NCBI RefSeq assembly: GCF_031127805.1
Contig: NZ_JARXHW010000013.1
Span: 39,896-103,895, forward strand
Length of the DNA stretch: 64,000 nucleotides
DNA from: Thalassobacterium maritimum
Lineage (GTDB): Bacteria > Verrucomicrobiota > Verrucomicrobiia > Opitutales > Coraliomargaritaceae
Direction: 5' to 3'
Part shown: positions 62,101-64,000 of the stretch, in pieces
Layout: each line of letters opens with the position of its first letter
Position numbering within the stretch: position 1 is the stretch's first letter
Position numbers and translations under genes: made by a program
The notes under the pieces: generated by a model
What the model was told of the DNA's origin: nothing
Databases searched by the model: none
The model's input: only the letters and a program-made list of their open reading frames with translations

Positions 62101-62499
62101 TTAATCCTCCAAATAGACGTGTTTTTGCTTCATCTCACCGATCGCGAATGCCTCCACGTACCCATCCACAAAAGCCGCATTCCCACGATCACCATGCCTG
62201 GTGCTAAAGCCAATATAGGCTGAATCAGGCAACAAATCCTCTGCAGTGCTCGGGTTATAAACCCCTGCTCCAACCGATATAAAATAATCATTCCCCCTGC
62301 CCTTTCTGGTCTCTGGTTGCGTCGTCTCTGCCAGCAAAATCGTCTCACTTGGACGCTGAACATTGATTAATTTAGTCGGCGGAGCGATATTCCCCTCAAA
62401 GATTCGCTTTTGATCTTCCGCTCCGACATAAGACGCGATCTGATAGATCCAAACAATCTCGCCAGCCACATCAGAATAAAGACTAGCTTAGGGATCACT
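62101..62499 (-). pseudogene. C-terminal part of a DUF1559-type pseudopilin (H-x9-DG)
   Basis: The frame, open only to a stop just beyond 62495, encodes ASLYSDVAGEIVWIYQIASY, later QRPSETILLAETTQPETRKG, and RHGDRGNAAFVDGYVEAFAI, the H-x9-DG tail found in the abundant Planctomycetes/Verrucomicrobia pseudopilin-like proteins. The prepilin N-terminus (FTLVELLVVIAII-type) is absent and the only initiator is a GTG at 62467-62469. It appears to be the remaining 3' part of a gene cut by the neighbouring glycosidase gene. Confidence 0.65.
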
Positions 62500-62517
62500 A
62501 CACGCACTCGCGCAGGC

Positions 62518-63639
62518 TTATTTCCAATCGATGCTCGCGGACCAGGTTTCCAAGTCGACAAAGACCGAAGCGTGCGCGAAGTCACGTGTATATTTCCAGC
62601 CATTGCGTTGCGCATCCCCCAGCGGAGGGCCCAAGGGTTTATCAAATTCCGGATAGGTGACAAAGGTGCCGGTATCATTCCCCTGATAGCTCCAAGTATA
62701 ACAGAAATATGAATATGCTTCCGCGACCAGTAGATAGCAGGCCAACGGGAATGTAATAGCTTCGCGCGCCATTTGTATGCGTTCCTCGCGCGATATCTGC
62801 ATAATTTCCTTATCCCGCCAATCAAAGCCCGGCCACGCTTTGATCACTAACAGCTTACCAGACTTGGCGATGGCCTGCAGCACCTCAATATCTTCGGCCA
62901 GTGCCTCTTTCTTGCCAGGTTTAGCGCTGACAAAATGCTCTTTCATCGCGCCATCCGTCACCTGCAGGAGTCTGGCACCGACATTCTCAGGGTCCATTGA
63001 AACACCATTCTGAATGAGAATGCTAGATGAGCCGACTTGGCGACGCGTCTCCTCGACCATCGCGCAGAGCCCATTATTCAATGCTTCAATCTTTTCGGGC
63101 GTCAGCACCTTGCGCCGGCGATGATTACTAAACTTGCCGATGGCATCGATAAACACACCGTCAGCCCCCAACTCGTGCACGGCTCTGCTGGCTGTGTCCG
63201 ACCACCAACGCTGAACCTCCGGCTGTGACAGATCACTGAACGTACTGCTGAAAATACGCAGAAGTTCCCCGTCCTTACTGAGCAGTTCGCCGTCCTGCGG
63301 AAAATCATCGATCGCATCATATCCGCCGATCTTTATGCTGGAATTCCAGTAGAACAGCACCTTCGCCTCCGGGTTGCGCTTTTTGATTTCATCCACGGCA
63401 AGCGCGAATCCCTTCTCTGTGCTGCCGTGCTTCCGCTTAGCGTGACCTTTCTCAATCGTGATTAAATCGAAATTTTCAGCGAGAAAATCCAGTTGTTCTG
63501 GAGTAAAATCATCCGACATATTTGCCAAATGTGCATAGACAGGAACGGTATCCCAATCAAACGGGACATTCTGCGCAGCACTCACGAGCACAGAAGACGG
63601 CAAAAGCAAGGCTAAGGAGATCTTCAACAATTTCTTCAT
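62518..63639 (-). CDS. Putative glycoside hydrolase, TIM-barrel type (GHL15-like), copy 2
   Basis: A 373-residue secreted protein with a clear signal peptide (MKKLLKISLALLLPSSVLVS). It is homologous to 24873-26030: FDWDTVPVYAHLANMSDDFT, NFDLITIEKGHAKRKHGSTE, NPEAKVLFYWNSSIKIGGYD, DLSQPEVQRWWSDTASRAVH and DGVFIDAIGKFSNHRRRK. The aspartate of DGVFIDA corresponds to that in the paralogue. Predicted barrel fold and a sugar-related role are inferred from the strand-ending acids and the setting; the substrate is unknown. The gene is preceded by about 360 bp without a gene. Confidence 0.7.
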   Translation of the reverse strand: MKKLLKISLALLLPSSVLVSAAQNVPFDWDTVPVYAHLANMSDDFTPEQLDFLAENFDLITIEKGHAKRKHGSTEKGFALAVDEIKKRNPEAKVLFYWNSSIKIGGYDAIDDFPQDGELLSKDGELLRIFSSTFSDLSQPEVQRWWSDTASRAVHELGADGVFIDAIGKFSNHRRRKVLTPEKIEALNNGLCAMVEETRRQVGSSSILIQNGVSMDPENVGARLLQVTDGAMKEHFVSAKPGKKEALAEDIEVLQAIAKSGKLLVIKAWPGFDWRDKEIMQISREERIQMAREAITFPLACYLLVAEAYSYFCYTWSYQGNDTGTFVTYPEFDKPLGPPLGDAQRNGWKYTRDFAHASVFVDLETWSASIDWK

Positions 63640-64000
63640 AAATCAACTTTCTATGGGGTGTTTGTTCCTAGATTCACTTCGATCTGATCATTAAAAGCGA
63701 GCACATCCTACCCTTTATGCGATCGCCACTCTCTAACATTCATCATTGGACGTTGGACGTTCGATGTTCAACGTTCCCATGCCCACCGCTGGCTTGCTTC
63801 TTAAAAATCGGTGTTGCGATGAAAAGCATTTAGCTAAACTACGTCAATGGCGCAGCCCGTCACAAACTAAGTCAATGACGCACCACAAAGGTAATGACAT
63901 GACCCGAATGGCACGGACTTAAGCGGTTCGGGCGGTCAGAACGTAGGGGCGCGACTTGTCACGCCCGCATCAGCCCAGTCGCTCGGAGGCTAGATTCCAT
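63640..64000. other. 361-bp intergenic end, no gene seen
   Basis: Contains the repeated-word sequence TTGGACGTTGGACGTTCGAT... (63746-63775) and short dispersed GC-rich pieces (GGGGCGCGACTTGTCACGCC near 63947-63966, also near 54790). No open frame of credible composition was seen. Confidence 0.55.

Noticed and set aside
40719..63639. Bacteroidetes-style PUL with SusC/SusD
   Set aside because: No TonB-dependent receptor or SusD-like lipoprotein gene is present.

Overview
The window looks like a chromosome or large-plasmid segment of a marine Verrucomicrobiota bacterium of the Opitutales/Puniceicoccales type (Lentimonas- or Coraliomargarita-like). This is inferred from gene content: nine intact secreted S1-type sulfatases, GH29/GH95/GH141-like fucosidase-class genes, PEP-CTERM proteins ending in a GLSYAMVRRRK-like tail, and a large pilin-headed protein resembling the Verru_Chthon cassette A family. 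No rRNA or tRNA gene was seen, so the taxonomy cannot be fixed from the window.

Layout. 1-1994: 3'-truncated type I methylase gene (hsdM), reading off the left edge. 1995-3310: mostly non-coding, with two strong hairpins, an unrecognised gene fragment and a frameshifted PEP-CTERM relic. 3311-5967 and 11573-14175: two paralogous response regulator/histidine kinase pairs whose sensors carry discoidin-like extracytoplasmic domains; a third, more distant pair lies at 55646-58470 on the other strand. 6100-9597: a LysR regulator diverging from two major facilitator transporters. 9881-26030: a polysaccharide-degradation and surface region with two sulfatases, two PEP-CTERM proteins behind near-identical promoters, a GH141-like beta-helix/PDZ protein, a pilin-headed giant protein with a secreted partner, and a putative TIM-barrel glycosidase.

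26418-40412 is a defence island. An hsdM-hsdS-trlF-membrane protein operon is separated from its probable hsdR by two PIN-domain modules (PIN plus XRE/ImmA peptidase; excisionase-type antitoxin plus PIN toxin). Each module is bracketed by its own pair of short direct repeats, and remnants of GmrSD/DUF262 and DUF4268-type genes lie between them. The island plus one sulfatase sits between two direct repeats of about 235 bp (26177-26411 and 42361-42594), each carrying the same sulfatase leader and palindromic upstream site.

40719-63639 is a sulfated-fucan type degradation region. The main block is a probable minus-strand operon from 54598 to 43475: beta-propeller-like glycosidase, GH29 fucosidase, four sulfatases, and a second GH29 gene broken by an internal deletion. 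Fragments of another GH29-like pathway (a GH95 remnant and several sulfatase remnants) show repeated gain and loss. Two more sulfatases and a second putative glycosidase close the window. The natural reading is that secreted enzymes desulfate and cleave a fucose-rich sulfated polysaccharide, with discoidin-headed sensor kinases as candidate glycan sensors. No SusC/SusD pair, FGE/anSME maturase or fucose catabolism gene is present here.
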